64,000 nucleotides of DNA from Persephonella hydrogeniphila (lineage in GTDB: Bacteria; Aquificota; Aquificia; Aquificales; Hydrogenothermaceae). This document shows positions 1-8,453 of this stretch, piece by piece. Numbering within the stretch: position 1 is the stretch's first letter; each line of letters starts with the position of its first letter. The translations under genes and the position numbers were made by a program. The DNA is taken from the NCBI RefSeq assembly GCF_900215515.1, contig NZ_OBEI01000006.1:1-64000 (forward strand), written 5' to 3'. The notes below the pieces were generated by a model, which was given only the letters and a program-made list of their open reading frames with translations, did not search any database and was not told where the DNA came from.

Positions 1-173
1 TAAGAGGCAGAGATGCTGAATATGAAGAGTATGAATATATAGTCCCACCTCGTTTTAGAAAGAATGATTACCAGTGGGAGAAGGCATTAGACCAAACAGA
101 ATGGAAAGATACTCCTCTTGCCGGAATAGATTTTCTACATGTTCTGAATAACATTAAACCTCAAAATAAATGA
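1..173 (+). CDS. C-terminal fragment of an unidentified protein
   Basis: An open frame enters from the left edge (complete codons from base 3) and ends at TGA 171-173, giving 56 residues rich in Glu, Asp, Tyr and Lys. The visible tail has no motif I recognise. The stop overlaps the next start as ATGA (170-173), so the two genes are probably translationally coupled and in one operon. Function cannot be assigned from this fragment. Confidence 0.6.
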   Translation, partial: RGRDAEYEEYEYIVPPRFRKNDYQWEKALDQTEWKDTPLAGIDFLHVLNNIKPQNK

Positions 174-547
174 TGATTTATAATAAGACCATGGAAGACA
201 AGAAATATTTCAAAACTTTATACAAAAAAGATGATGTTGAAGTTAGAATTCTGTCTTTATCTACAGTTGAAGATGCTTTAAATTTATTCAAATTTGAAAT
301 TCAGAAGAAAAAAGAAAATAGATACATTGTGAAATACATCCCAAAAGTAAAAATAGAAAATCTTGAAATTATATGCACCAACCATTCAGGTTCTTTTTAT
401 GACAAAACAAAAGAAAAATCTATGAGGGTTGATAAATACAATTTCTTTGTAAATGTAGAGTTGAAGTTTCAACTGGAAATAGTATATCCATACAATCTAT
501 ATTGTTTCCATAATCACTACCAACATACTTTTGTGATATTTGAATAA
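170..547 (+). CDS. Hypothetical protein, 125 aa
   Basis: Unrecognised 125-residue protein. It begins with two consecutive ATG codons, and the first overlaps the upstream stop (ATGA), which supports coupling to the truncated gene before it. The sequence is Lys-rich, with alternating charged and hydrophobic stretches, suggesting a small soluble alpha/beta protein. The C-terminal third is aromatic (Tyr, Phe, His). There is no signal peptide, membrane segment or Cys cluster. The second ATG at 173 is an equally possible start. Downstream lies a long AT-rich gap with repeats, so this pair may be the end of an accessory cassette. I do not assign a function. Confidence 0.55.
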   Translation: MMIYNKTMEDKKYFKTLYKKDDVEVRILSLSTVEDALNLFKFEIQKKKENRYIVKYIPKVKIENLEIICTNHSGSFYDKTKEKSMRVDKYNFFVNVELKFQLEIVYPYNLYCFHNHYQHTFVIFE

Positions 548-549
548 AC

Positions 550-666
550 TGTCCCATTTTTTCAGAAAAAGTGAAAACAGTAAAATTTTTGCGTTTGGGA
601 CACCTATTTGATTATTGATACTCAATGATTTGTCAGGGTGGGGGTGTCCCATTTTTTTCGGAAATT
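550..666. repeat. Duplicated TGTCCCATTTTTT motif with an inverted partner
   Basis: TGTCCCATTTTTTC occurs at 550-563, and a near copy with one extra T starts at 645. Between them, GGGACACC at 597-604 is the exact reverse complement of GGTGTCCC at 643-650. The arrangement resembles the ends of a decayed insertion sequence or a folded RNA element. No transposase is visible here, so the nature of the repeat is unresolved. Confidence 0.5.
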
Positions 667-726
667 ATTATTTTTTACAAAAAGGAAATTTCAGAAAAAC
701 TTAAAAATGATCTTTTTTATGAAAAT

Positions 727-844
727 CAAACGGCGTTATGCATATAAGTTATTGAAATATATATATTTTTTTAAATGAAGTTTTTTGTTAAATTTCTTGA
801 CATTAAAATTCTAAACCTGTATGTTTTTTTCCAAACACCGTTTG
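727..844. repeat. Wide inverted repeat flanking the porin promoter
   Basis: CAAACGGCGTT at 727-737 is mirrored by AACACCGTTTG at 834-844, with one mismatch in 11. The copies lie on either side of the TTGACA/TATGTT promoter, the second in the presumed 5' leader just before the ribosome site. The spacing suits two operator half-sites or a looping regulator, but chance cannot be excluded. Confidence 0.4.
797..825 (+). promoter_or_regulatory. Sigma-70 type promoter of the porin/acs module
   Basis: TTGACA at 797-802 and TATGTT at 820-825 are separated by 17 bases. The predicted start near 832 lies 35 bases before the ATG at 867. A strong AGGAGG ribosome site follows at 855-860. The wide inverted repeat described separately brackets this promoter. 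Confidence 0.6.
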
Positions 845-866
845 AAATCTTATTAGGAGGGGTCAG

Positions 867-2042
867 ATGAAAAAATTAGCTGTAAAAACCTTAATCCCAG
901 CTGTTATGGCAACATCTATCTTTTCTTCACCTGCTAACGCTGTAGCAAAATTCAAAATTAACGACGAAAGCAGTGTATGGATCAGTCTGCTATTACAACT
1001 TAGAGGTGAATGGATTGAAGATGGTCAGGTAGACGGTTCTGGATGGAGAAGTGATTTTTACATCAGAAGAGCAAGAATCCTGTTTGGTGGAAATCTTACT
1101 AAGAATGTAGATTTTTTTGTTGAAACAGATAATCCAAATATGGGAAAGGATAAAGTAATTGAAGATGGAACAAAAAAAATAATTAAATCTAACAATGACA
1201 CAAAAACATTTATTCAAGACGCATGGATAAGACTGAAATTTGCAAAAGAGTTCAATCTCGTTTTCGGTCAGATATTACTTCCTTTTTCCCACAACAATGC
1301 AACAGGAGCAACATCACTCCTTGGATTAGATTATAACCTGACTGTAGTTAAATTTCCTCCAACAAGTAATTTTGTATGGAGAGATTACGGTGCTGAAGTA
1401 ATGGGTCTTGTCAAACTTCCAACAGGAAGTCTTGATTACAGAATCGGATTGTTTGATGGAGTAGAATCCCTTAATGATACTGGAACAGGAGTTTCTATAA
1501 ACAAAGATGATAACTACAGGATAACTGGAAGAATTCAGTACAACCTGTTTGATTCAGAAGGTTTCTATTATAAAGGTACCTACTTAGGAAAGAAAAAAAT
1601 TGTTTCAGTAGGTGCAGGTATTGATTACCAGAAAGATGCTGCTGCTGATGACTATGACAATCCTACAAGGGTAGATGATTATAAAGCATGGACTGTAGAT
1701 CTATTCATAGATTATCCTCTTGCCTCAGGCGATGTTGCCACATTTGAAGCAGGATACATAGATTATGATTATGGAAATCTTCACCCTAACGACGGAACGG
1801 CTATATATGCTCAAGCAGGATATCTGTTTAACAAAAAAATAGGGATCGGAAAAATTGAGCCAATAATCAGATATCAATCTTTTGATTCATCTATTTCAGG
1901 AAACGATATAACAGATTATTATCTTGGTCTTGCTTACTGGATTGATGGATTCAGGGCAAATCTCAAAGCTGAATACAAAATAGACGACAGAGATGGAAAA
2001 GATCAAGATACTTTATATTTACAGGCGCAAATACTATTTTAA
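867..2042 (+). CDS. OprP-like outer-membrane porin (phosphate-selective porin O/P family)
   Basis: 391-residue precursor with a clear signal peptide cleaved after about residue 25 (Ala-Asn-Ala). The mature chain shows beta-barrel patterning: alternating aromatic strands, acidic loops, an early Arg-rich strand with FYIRRARILFGG, and a C-terminal Phe, as in outer-membrane proteins. This layout fits the porin O/P family, which forms trimeric anion or small-solute channels. It lies 14 bases upstream of acs and shares its promoter, so acetate or another carboxylate is a reasonable substrate guess. The family name alone would suggest phosphate. AGGAGG precedes the ATG by 6 bases. Confidence 0.75.
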   Translation: MKKLAVKTLIPAVMATSIFSSPANAVAKFKINDESSVWISLLLQLRGEWIEDGQVDGSGWRSDFYIRRARILFGGNLTKNVDFFVETDNPNMGKDKVIEDGTKKIIKSNNDTKTFIQDAWIRLKFAKEFNLVFGQILLPFSHNNATGATSLLGLDYNLTVVKFPPTSNFVWRDYGAEVMGLVKLPTGSLDYRIGLFDGVESLNDTGTGVSINKDDNYRITGRIQYNLFDSEGFYYKGTYLGKKKIVSVGAGIDYQKDAAADDYDNPTRVDDYKAWTVDLFIDYPLASGDVATFEAGYIDYDYGNLHPNDGTAIYAQAGYLFNKKIGIGKIEPIIRYQSFDSSISGNDITDYYLGLAYWIDGFRANLKAEYKIDDRDGKDQDTLYLQAQILF

Positions 2043-2056
2043 GGAGGTGATCCGTT

Positions 2057-3958
2057 ATGTCTGAACACAAAGATGAGGTTTTACTTAAAGTAAACAAAGT
2101 GTACCAGCCTCCTAAGAGAGTTCTGGAAAAAGCCCATATTACTGCTGAAGAGTTCGACAGGATGTATGAAGAGTCTATAAAAGACCCAGAAAATTTCTGG
2201 GCTAATCTTGCTGAAAAGGAACTTCACTGGTTTAAAAAATGGGACAAGGTGAGAGAGTGGGAATTTCCAAACTACAAATGGTTCATAGGAGGAAAGCTGA
2301 ATATCACATATAACTGCCTTGACAGACATGTACAGAACGGAAAGAGAAACAAAGTTGCTTATATCTATACAAATGAGGACAATGAAGAGATAAAAATTAC
2401 GTACGGTGAACTCCTTGAACTTGTCAACAGGATAGCAAACGGTTTGAAATCTCTTGGTGTAAAAAAAGGAGATAGAGTCGTCATATATATGCCTCTTGTA
2501 ATAGAACAGCTGGCAACTATGCTAGCATGTGCAAGGATAGGAGCAATTCACTCTGTTGTTTATGCAGGTTTCAGTGCCAATGCTCTAAGAATGAGAATTG
2601 AAGATGCACAGGCAAAGGTTATCGTTACATCTACATGGACAAAAAGAAGAGGGAAGAAGATTGACCTGAAATCTGTAGTTGATGAGGCTGTGGATGGCCT
2701 TGATTTTGTTGAAAACATCGTAGTTCTCCAAAGAAAAGGTGATGAGTTTGAATTGGAAGAAAAAGAGATTGATTTTTATGATCTTATAAAGGATCAATCT
2801 TCTGTTTGTGAGCCTGAGATTATGGATGCAGAAGATCCTCTTTTTATACTTTATACATCCGGTTCTACAGGAAAACCTAAAGGGGTTCTCCATACAACAG
2901 GAGGATACAATCTTTATACCCATGTAACTACAAAATACGTATTTGACATACATGAAGACGATATATTCTGGTGTACAGCCGACCCCGGATGGATAACAGG
3001 ACACAGTTATATGGTTTATGGACCTCTTTCTGTAGGCGTAACATCTGTAATAGCAGAAGGAGCCCCAGATTATCCAGATCCAGGAAGATGGTGGTCTATT
3101 GTTGAAAAGTACAGAGTAAATATCTTTTATACAGCCCCGACAGCAATCAGACTGTTTATGAAATACGGTGAAGAATGGCCTAAAAAGTACGATCTTTCTT
3201 CATTGAGAATTTTAGGTTCTGTAGGAGAACCAATAAACCCTGAAGCATGGATATGGTACTACGAAGTAATAGGAAATAGTCAGTGTTCCATTGTTGATAC
3301 ATGGTGGCAAACAGAAACAGGAGGACATATGATAACAACTGTTCCTGCATATCCACAAAAACCCGGAAAAGCCGGAAAACCTTTCTGGGGAATCGAAGCT
3401 GATGTTGTGGATAGGGAAGGTTATACAGAAGAGCCAAACAAAGTAGGTTACCTTATCATCAAACAACCATGGCCTTCAGCCTTAAGAACATGCTGGGGTG
3501 AACCGGAAAGATTTGAAAAATACTGGACAGAAATAGATCATTACTACTTTGCAGGAGACTTGGCCACAAAAGATGAAGACGGTTACATAATGATATTAGG
3601 TAGAGCTGATGATGTAATAAATGTGTCAGGTCACAGAATAGGAACAGCAGAAGTAGAGAGTGCCCTCGTATCACACCCTGCTGTTGCAGAGGCAGCTGTA
3701 ATCGGTAAACCTCACGACGTAAAAGGTGAATCTATCAAAGCATTTGTTATTCTAAAACAGGGTCATGAACCTTCTGAAAATCTGATAAAAGACCTGAAAA
3801 TGCATGTAAGACACGAACTTGGTTCTCTTGCTGTTCCTGATGAGATAGAGTTTGTGGAAAAACTGCCTAAAACAAGATCTGGAAAAATAATGAGAAGAGT
3901 TCTAAAAGCAAGAGAATTAGGAATGCCTCTGGGAGATATATCAACATTAGAAGATTAA
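2057..3958 (+). CDS. acs: Acetyl-CoA synthetase (AMP-forming)
   Basis: 633 residues, close to the 652 of the E. coli enzyme. It converts acetate, ATP and CoA to acetyl-CoA, AMP and PPi in the cytoplasm. The AMP-binding P-loop YTSGSTGKPKG starts near residue 266. The acetate-pocket Trp lies in DTWWQTETGG. The C-terminal PKTRSGKIMRR near residue 604 carries the adenylation Lys (Lys610), the usual target of reversible acetylation. The ribosome site AAGGAGGTGATC matches the anti-SD almost completely. Its neighbours, a porin, a DUF485 protein and an SSS symporter, reproduce the acs-yjcH-actP arrangement known from proteobacteria and strongly support acetate as substrate. Confidence 0.96.
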   Translation: MSEHKDEVLLKVNKVYQPPKRVLEKAHITAEEFDRMYEESIKDPENFWANLAEKELHWFKKWDKVREWEFPNYKWFIGGKLNITYNCLDRHVQNGKRNKVAYIYTNEDNEEIKITYGELLELVNRIANGLKSLGVKKGDRVVIYMPLVIEQLATMLACARIGAIHSVVYAGFSANALRMRIEDAQAKVIVTSTWTKRRGKKIDLKSVVDEAVDGLDFVENIVVLQRKGDEFELEEKEIDFYDLIKDQSSVCEPEIMDAEDPLFILYTSGSTGKPKGVLHTTGGYNLYTHVTTKYVFDIHEDDIFWCTADPGWITGHSYMVYGPLSVGVTSVIAEGAPDYPDPGRWWSIVEKYRVNIFYTAPTAIRLFMKYGEEWPKKYDLSSLRILGSVGEPINPEAWIWYYEVIGNSQCSIVDTWWQTETGGHMITTVPAYPQKPGKAGKPFWGIEADVVDREGYTEEPNKVGYLIIKQPWPSALRTCWGEPERFEKYWTEIDHYYFAGDLATKDEDGYIMILGRADDVINVSGHRIGTAEVESALVSHPAVAEAAVIGKPHDVKGESIKAFVILKQGHEPSENLIKDLKMHVRHELGSLAVPDEIEFVEKLPKTRSGKIMRRVLKARELGMPLGDISTLED

Positions 3959-3970
3959 TAAAAAAGAGGG

Positions 3971-3990
3971 GGCTTCCCCCCAAAGAAGCC
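3971..3990 (+). terminator. Intercistronic hairpin after acs
   Basis: GGCTTC (3971-3976) pairs with GAAGCC (3985-3990) around a C-rich loop. It lies between the acs stop and the next ribosome site. No T-tract follows, so it more likely attenuates or protects the transcript than stops it. Confidence 0.45.
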
Positions 3991-4008
3991 AACCACAGGA
4001 GGTTGACA

Positions 4009-4320
4009 ATGAAAAAAGAAGAGCTAAAAAAAATTTTACAGGACAGTGAGTTTCAAAGTCTAATCAAAAAAGTCACCACTGTATCCCTTATTTTTACGGC
4101 AGCTATAATGATTGTTTACTACTCATTTATCTTACTCCTTGCCTATGGCAAAGATTTTCTTTCCCAGCCTGTATCCGAGGGAAGTGCAACAACTATCGGT
4201 ATACCTATCGGAATAGGTGTAATAGTAGCAGCGTGGATACTTACAGGTCTGTATGTATACTGGGCTAACAAAAATTATGATCCGATGGTTAAAAAATTGA
4301 GAGAAAAGTTCAGGGGGTAG
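4009..4320 (+). CDS. DUF485 small membrane protein (YjcH-like)
   Basis: 103 residues with two hydrophobic helices (about residues 25-47 and 63-84), and the family-typical [10 protein letters not shown] stretch at the start of the second helix. DUF485 proteins are inner-membrane partners of SSS-family carboxylate symporters; the exact role is unsettled. An in-frame TTG at 4003 sits directly against AGGAGG (3997-4002), whereas ATG at 4009 has ideal 6-base spacing, so 4009 is chosen. The stop is 4 bases before the permease ATG, implying coupled expression. Confidence 0.88.
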   Translation: MKKEELKKILQDSEFQSLIKKVTTVSLIFTAAIMIVYYSFILLLAYGKDFLSQPVSEGSATTIGIPIGIGVIVAAWILTGLYVYWANKNYDPMVKKLREKFRG

Positions 4321-4324
4321 AGAT

Positions 4325-5923
4325 ATGAAAAAAATTATATATACATGGGCAGGGTCTCTGGCATTTTTTATACCTTCCTTCGCAGGAAATGAAGCTATCG
4401 TAGGAATGAATCCGGTTGCAATAGCATTTTTCCTTTTATTTATAGCTTTAACTCTTGGTATCACATACTGGGCTGCAAAAAGATCAAGAACAGCAACAGA
4501 GTTTTATGCTGCAGGAAGAAGTATATCCGGTTTTCAAAACGGACTTGCCCTTGCAGGGGATTATATGAGTGCCGCTTCCTTCTTAGGTATAGCAGGTATG
4601 GTTGCTATAAAAGGGTATGATGGACTTATTTACTCGATAGGTTTCCTTGTTGGATGGCCTGTAATAATGTTCCTCATAGCAGAACCTTTAAGAAATTTAG
4701 GTAAATATACCTTTGCAGACGTGGTAGCTTACAGACTGAAACTCAGACCTATTAAAGTACTCGCTGCTCTTGGTTCTGTAGCCGTTGTCATTCTTTATCT
4801 TATTGCTCAGATGGTCGGTTCAGGTAAATTAATCCAGCTTGTTTTTGGAATACCTTACGAAATAGCTGTTGTTATAATAGGTGCCCTGATGATAACTTAT
4901 GTTCTTTTTGGTGGTATGCTGGCAACAACATGGGTTCAGATTATAAAAGCAGTTCTGCTCCTTGGCGGAGCGACAATAATGACAATATGGGCATTTGCAA
5001 AATTTGGATTTTCCCCTGAAAATCTTTTCCAGTCTGTTAAAGAATCTGTAGGCGAAAAATGGTTACAGCCGGGAGGTCTTGTGGCAGACCCTATTGATGC
5101 TATATCTCTTGGTCTTGCTTTAATGTTCGGTACTGCAGGTCTACCACACATTCTTATGAGATTTTATACCGTTCCTGATGCCAAGGAAGCGAGAAAATCT
5201 GTATTTTTTGCAACAGGATTTATAGGCTATTTTTATATCCTGACATTTGTTATAGGATTTGCTGCAGTCGTTCTTGTAGGTCTTGACAAGATCCTTGCAA
5301 TAGGTAAAGGCGGTAATATGGCAGCTCCACTGCTCGCACAGGCATTGGGAGGAGACGCGTTCTTAGGATTTATAGCTGCTGTAGCATTCGCAACAATTCT
5401 TGCCGTTGTCGCCGGTTTAACACTTGCAGGGGCAAGTGCTCTATCTCATGATCTTTACGTAGGTGTTTTCAGAAAAGGAGAATCTTCTGAAGAGCAGGAA
5501 GTTAAAATAACCAGAACTGCCGTTCTTATTCTTGGAATTATAGCAATTGTTTTAGGAATAGCTTTTAAAGATCAAAATATCGCATTTATGGTAGGGCTTG
5601 CATTTGCAATAGCCGCTTCAACAAATTTCCCTGCACTGCTTATGTCTATAGTATGGAAAAAATTCACAACAGCAGGGGCTGTTGCCAGTATGGCTACAGG
5701 ACTTGTTCTGTCAGTAATATTGATCATACTCAGTAAAACGGTATGGGTTGCTATATTAGGTAATCCTGAACCTATATTCCCGTATAAAAATCCTGCAATA
5801 ATATCAATGACAGCTGCATTTGTTGTAGGTATTGTTGTTTCTCTTATAACAAGAGAGCCTGAGGCTGAAGAAAAATACGAAGAGATGAAGGTAAGAAAAT
5901 ACCTTGGAATAGGTGCAGAATAG
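4325..5923 (+). CDS. actP: Sodium:solute symporter, acetate permease type (ActP-like)
   Basis: 532 residues with about 13 hydrophobic helices, close to E. coli ActP (549). It begins with a cleavable-looking N-terminal segment. SSS-family signatures include [17 protein letters not shown] with the following [11 protein letters not shown], and [19 protein letters not shown], where Ser/Thr residues line the sodium and substrate sites. It probably imports acetate or related monocarboxylates with sodium to feed Acs. It is the last structural gene of the acetate uptake block, and a stem-loop follows before the regulator. Confidence 0.88.
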   Translation: MKKIIYTWAGSLAFFIPSFAGNEAIVGMNPVAIAFFLLFIALTLGITYWAAKRSRTATEFYAAGRSISGFQNGLALAGDYMSAASFLGIAGMVAIKGYDGLIYSIGFLVGWPVIMFLIAEPLRNLGKYTFADVVAYRLKLRPIKVLAALGSVAVVILYLIAQMVGSGKLIQLVFGIPYEIAVVIIGALMITYVLFGGMLATTWVQIIKAVLLLGGATIMTIWAFAKFGFSPENLFQSVKESVGEKWLQPGGLVADPIDAISLGLALMFGTAGLPHILMRFYTVPDAKEARKSVFFATGFIGYFYILTFVIGFAAVVLVGLDKILAIGKGGNMAAPLLAQALGGDAFLGFIAAVAFATILAVVAGLTLAGASALSHDLYVGVFRKGESSEEQEVKITRTAVLILGIIAIVLGIAFKDQNIAFMVGLAFAIAASTNFPALLMSIVWKKFTTAGAVASMATGLVLSVILIILSKTVWVAILGNPEPIFPYKNPAIISMTAAFVVGIVVSLITREPEAEEKYEEMKVRKYLGIGAE

Positions 5924-5929
5924 AATAAA

Positions 5930-5951
5930 AGGGGGCTTTATAAAGCCCCCT
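5930..5951 (+). terminator. Perfect hairpin after the acetate permease
   Basis: AGGGGGCTTTATAAAGCCCCCT forms an 11-base-pair self-complementary stem just after the permease stop. Only a weak T run follows, and the next gene starts 14 bases on. Partial termination or 3'-end stabilisation is likely. Confidence 0.6.
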
Positions 5952-5965
5952 CTAAGGATAAAGAG

Positions 5966-7792
5966 ATGAGCTTAGACATAAAAAAATTTCTTAAAGAACA
6001 TCCTCCATTTAATGTCCTGCCTGAAAAAGAATTAGATTTTATAATAAACAACTCATCTTTAAATTACATTCCCAAAGATGAGATTCTTCTAAAGGAAGAT
6101 CAGTATTCAGAATATCTATACCTGATTGTTAAAGGGGGATTTGTACTGAAAAAAGATGGAAGTACTGTAGAGTTTCTTGAAACAGGAGATTATATAGGGG
6201 ATACCTCTTTAATATTTAACCAACCCAACAGATTCAACGTAAAAGCTATAGAAGACAGTATACTTTTAGAAATTCCTGAAGAAATTTTTAGAAAAGTAAT
6301 ATCAAAACACCCAGAATTCAAAGAGTTTTTCACAAAAACAACCATAGATAAACTCACCGAGGGATACAAAAAAATACAGGTAGGAACATTTGAAGACAGT
6401 TCTTTAATCCCCTTAAAACAGTTCAAATTAAAAGAACCTCTTTACTGCGATAAAGAAGAAAATGTAAAAGATGTAGCATCAAAGATGTCTGAAAAAAACC
6501 TGTCTTTCTGTCTGGTAGGTAACAAAAAAAATTTAGAAGGGATAATAACAGATAAAGATTTAAAAGATAAAGTACTCTCAAAAGGTATAGACCCTACAAA
6601 AATAACAGCAGACCAGATAAAAACTTATCCAGTTGAGTATATAGAAAGCGATAAATTTTTGTTTGAAGCAGTTTTAAAAATGATAAGGAAAAATATTAAA
6701 AGACTTCCTGTTATTGAAGAAGGTAGTGTAATAGGTGTAGTGGAAGACAGAGATATATTTATCCACCAGTCGAAAAACATACTCTATCTGACAAAACAGA
6801 TCGAAGTAGAAAGCAGTATAGAAAATCTCAGACAGCTTTATATCAGTGTAGAGGAAGCTATAGAGCCTCTATTTAAAACAGGGAAAGATATAGAGATTCT
6901 ACAGAAGTATATAGCTGAGATAAATGATAGATTTGTGCAGAAAGCTGTAAAACTATCCCTTGAAGAATTAAAGGAAGACTTTGATTTCTCCTTTATTGTT
7001 CTGGGAAGTGAGGGAAGAAAAGAACAAACAATAAATACAGACATAGATAACGGTATAATCTTTAAGGAAGAAATAGAAAAGGAAAAAGCCCTGAAGTTAG
7101 GAAAAATAGTAATAGATAAACTTCTAAAAATAGGTTTTCCAGAGTGTCCAGGAAAAATAATGGCATCAAACCCAGAGTGGGTAAAATCTGCAAAAGAGTG
7201 GGAAAAGACTGTAGAAAACTGGATTATCCAGCCAGATCCTGTAAATATAATGTACACAAGCATATTTTTTGATTACCGTTCCATATACGGTAATACTGAA
7301 ATAACCAGTAAACTGAGGGAGTATATTTTCAATCTGATCGAAAAAAACAGAAATTTCCTTGTAATGATGACAATGAAAACACTTGAGTTTGAACCTCCTA
7401 TAGGATTTTTCAGGGAGTTTATAGTAGAAAAGACAGGAGAGCATAAAAATGAGTTGGATCTGAAAAAAGGGGGGATATTCCCAATAGTTCAAGGAGTGAG
7501 AATACTTGCCCTTGAAAACAGAATATCTGAAACAAATACGATAGACAGATTAAGAAAACTAAGAAACAAAATAGGAGAAAACCTGTCAGATGAACTTATT
7601 GAGAGCTTTAAATTTCTCCAGACATTAAGGTTAAGATCCCAGCTTGAGAAAATAAAAGCAGGTAAAAAACCTGATAATTACATAAATCCGGAAAACCTAA
7701 CTAAGTTTGAAAAAGATCTTTTAAAAGATGCCTTTAAGATTGTTAAAAAGTTTCAGGAAATGCTGGGCATACATTTCAGACTAAGAGTTTAA
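5966..7792 (+). CDS. cNMP-binding / CBS-pair / DUF294 nucleotidyltransferase regulator
   Basis: 608 residues. In order: a cyclic-nucleotide-binding-like beta barrel (about 10-125), a CBS pair (about 155-270), a GlnD-like nucleotidyltransferase domain (DUF294) and its C-terminal helical domain. The nucleotidyltransferase motif GSEGR starts at residue 347, followed by the metal-binding T-D-x-D with Asp359 and Asp361; all key residues are present. Related proteins often sit beside acs/SSS-symporter genes and a DnaQ-like exonuclease, exactly as here. A role in nucleotide-dependent control of acetate use is inferred from this context. No direct target is visible. Confidence 0.85.
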   Translation: MSLDIKKFLKEHPPFNVLPEKELDFIINNSSLNYIPKDEILLKEDQYSEYLYLIVKGGFVLKKDGSTVEFLETGDYIGDTSLIFNQPNRFNVKAIEDSILLEIPEEIFRKVISKHPEFKEFFTKTTIDKLTEGYKKIQVGTFEDSSLIPLKQFKLKEPLYCDKEENVKDVASKMSEKNLSFCLVGNKKNLEGIITDKDLKDKVLSKGIDPTKITADQIKTYPVEYIESDKFLFEAVLKMIRKNIKRLPVIEEGSVIGVVEDRDIFIHQSKNILYLTKQIEVESSIENLRQLYISVEEAIEPLFKTGKDIEILQKYIAEINDRFVQKAVKLSLEELKEDFDFSFIVLGSEGRKEQTINTDIDNGIIFKEEIEKEKALKLGKIVIDKLLKIGFPECPGKIMASNPEWVKSAKEWEKTVENWIIQPDPVNIMYTSIFFDYRSIYGNTEITSKLREYIFNLIEKNRNFLVMMTMKTLEFEPPIGFFREFIVEKTGEHKNELDLKKGGIFPIVQGVRILALENRISETNTIDRLRKLRNKIGENLSDELIESFKFLQTLRLRSQLEKIKAGKKPDNYINPENLTKFEKDLLKDAFKIVKKFQEMLGIHFRLRV

Positions 7793-7793
7793 T

Positions 7794-8453
7794 ATGGATT
7801 TTTTAAGGAAGATACAGCTGTACAGATACAGAAAAAACCCCTACTTTCCAAAATTTTACTCTCCTATTAAAGAGAAAAGTATCGAAAAAATCACCTTCTG
7901 CTCTTTTGATCTTGAAACTACAGGACTTGATCCTAAAAAAGATGAGATTGTATCTATAGGTGCCGTCAAGATAAAAAAGTTGAAAATAGACATAGGAACT
8001 CAGTTTTACAAACTGGTAAAACCAGAAAAGCACCTCGAAAAAGAAAACATACTGATACATGGAATAACAATGTCAGAATTAGAAAATGCCCCCTCCCCAG
8101 AAAATGTAATACCCGAATTTTTAGAGTATATAAAAGGAACTGTGCTTGTCGGTTATTTTGTTAGATTTGATATATCAGTTTTATCCCGGTATACACAAAA
8201 AATGTTCGGAATTCCTGTACTTAATCCATTTATAGACTTAAAAGATGTACACCTGTTAAATCTTCAAAGGAGCTACACCCCTGCAGAAAAAATAAGAGAA
8301 AGCTCACTTGAAGAGCTTGCCATAGAATATGGAATTCCTGTAGAAAAAAGACATAATGCTCTTTACGACAGTATAATATCTGCACTTTTATTTATAGCAA
8401 TGGTAAAGAAACACAGACAGACTGTAGAAAAATTACTCTCTAAACTTTTATAA
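7794..8453 (+). CDS. DnaQ-like DEDDh 3'-5' exonuclease
   Basis: 219 residues with the epsilon-subunit exonuclease fold. Exo I is FDLETTG (Asp39, Glu41), and the Exo III-type motif HNALYD places His187 and Asp192 as the DEDDh general base and metal ligand. There is no polymerase part and no obvious PolC context. It starts one base after the DUF294 gene and is surely co-translated with it. The same two-gene unit recurs beside acetate permeases in other bacteria, so it may act in signalling or RNA turnover rather than replication. Its 3' end overlaps the convergent APC permease by 14 bases. Confidence 0.85.
   Translation: MDFLRKIQLYRYRKNPYFPKFYSPIKEKSIEKITFCSFDLETTGLDPKKDEIVSIGAVKIKKLKIDIGTQFYKLVKPEKHLEKENILIHGITMSELENAPSPENVIPEFLEYIKGTVLVGYFVRFDISVLSRYTQKMFGIPVLNPFIDLKDVHLLNLQRSYTPAEKIRESSLEELAIEYGIPVEKRHNALYDSIISALLFIAMVKKHRQTVEKLLSKLL

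Larger units (their letters stand above)
548..866. other. AT-rich intergenic region with repeats and a promoter
   Basis: This is the only gene-free stretch above 300 bases. It holds a duplicated TGTCCCATTTTTT motif (550 and 645), a possible stem GGGACACC (597-604) with GGTGTCCC (643-650), a wide inverted repeat around CAAACGGYGTT (727-737 and 834-844), and a good sigma-70 promoter for the porin/acs module. I see no credible gene in it. Confidence 0.7.

Noticed and set aside
707-778. Short open frame of 23 residues in the first intergenic gap
   Set aside because: No ribosome site, extreme AT and Lys/Phe bias, and it runs into the promoter region; likely chance.
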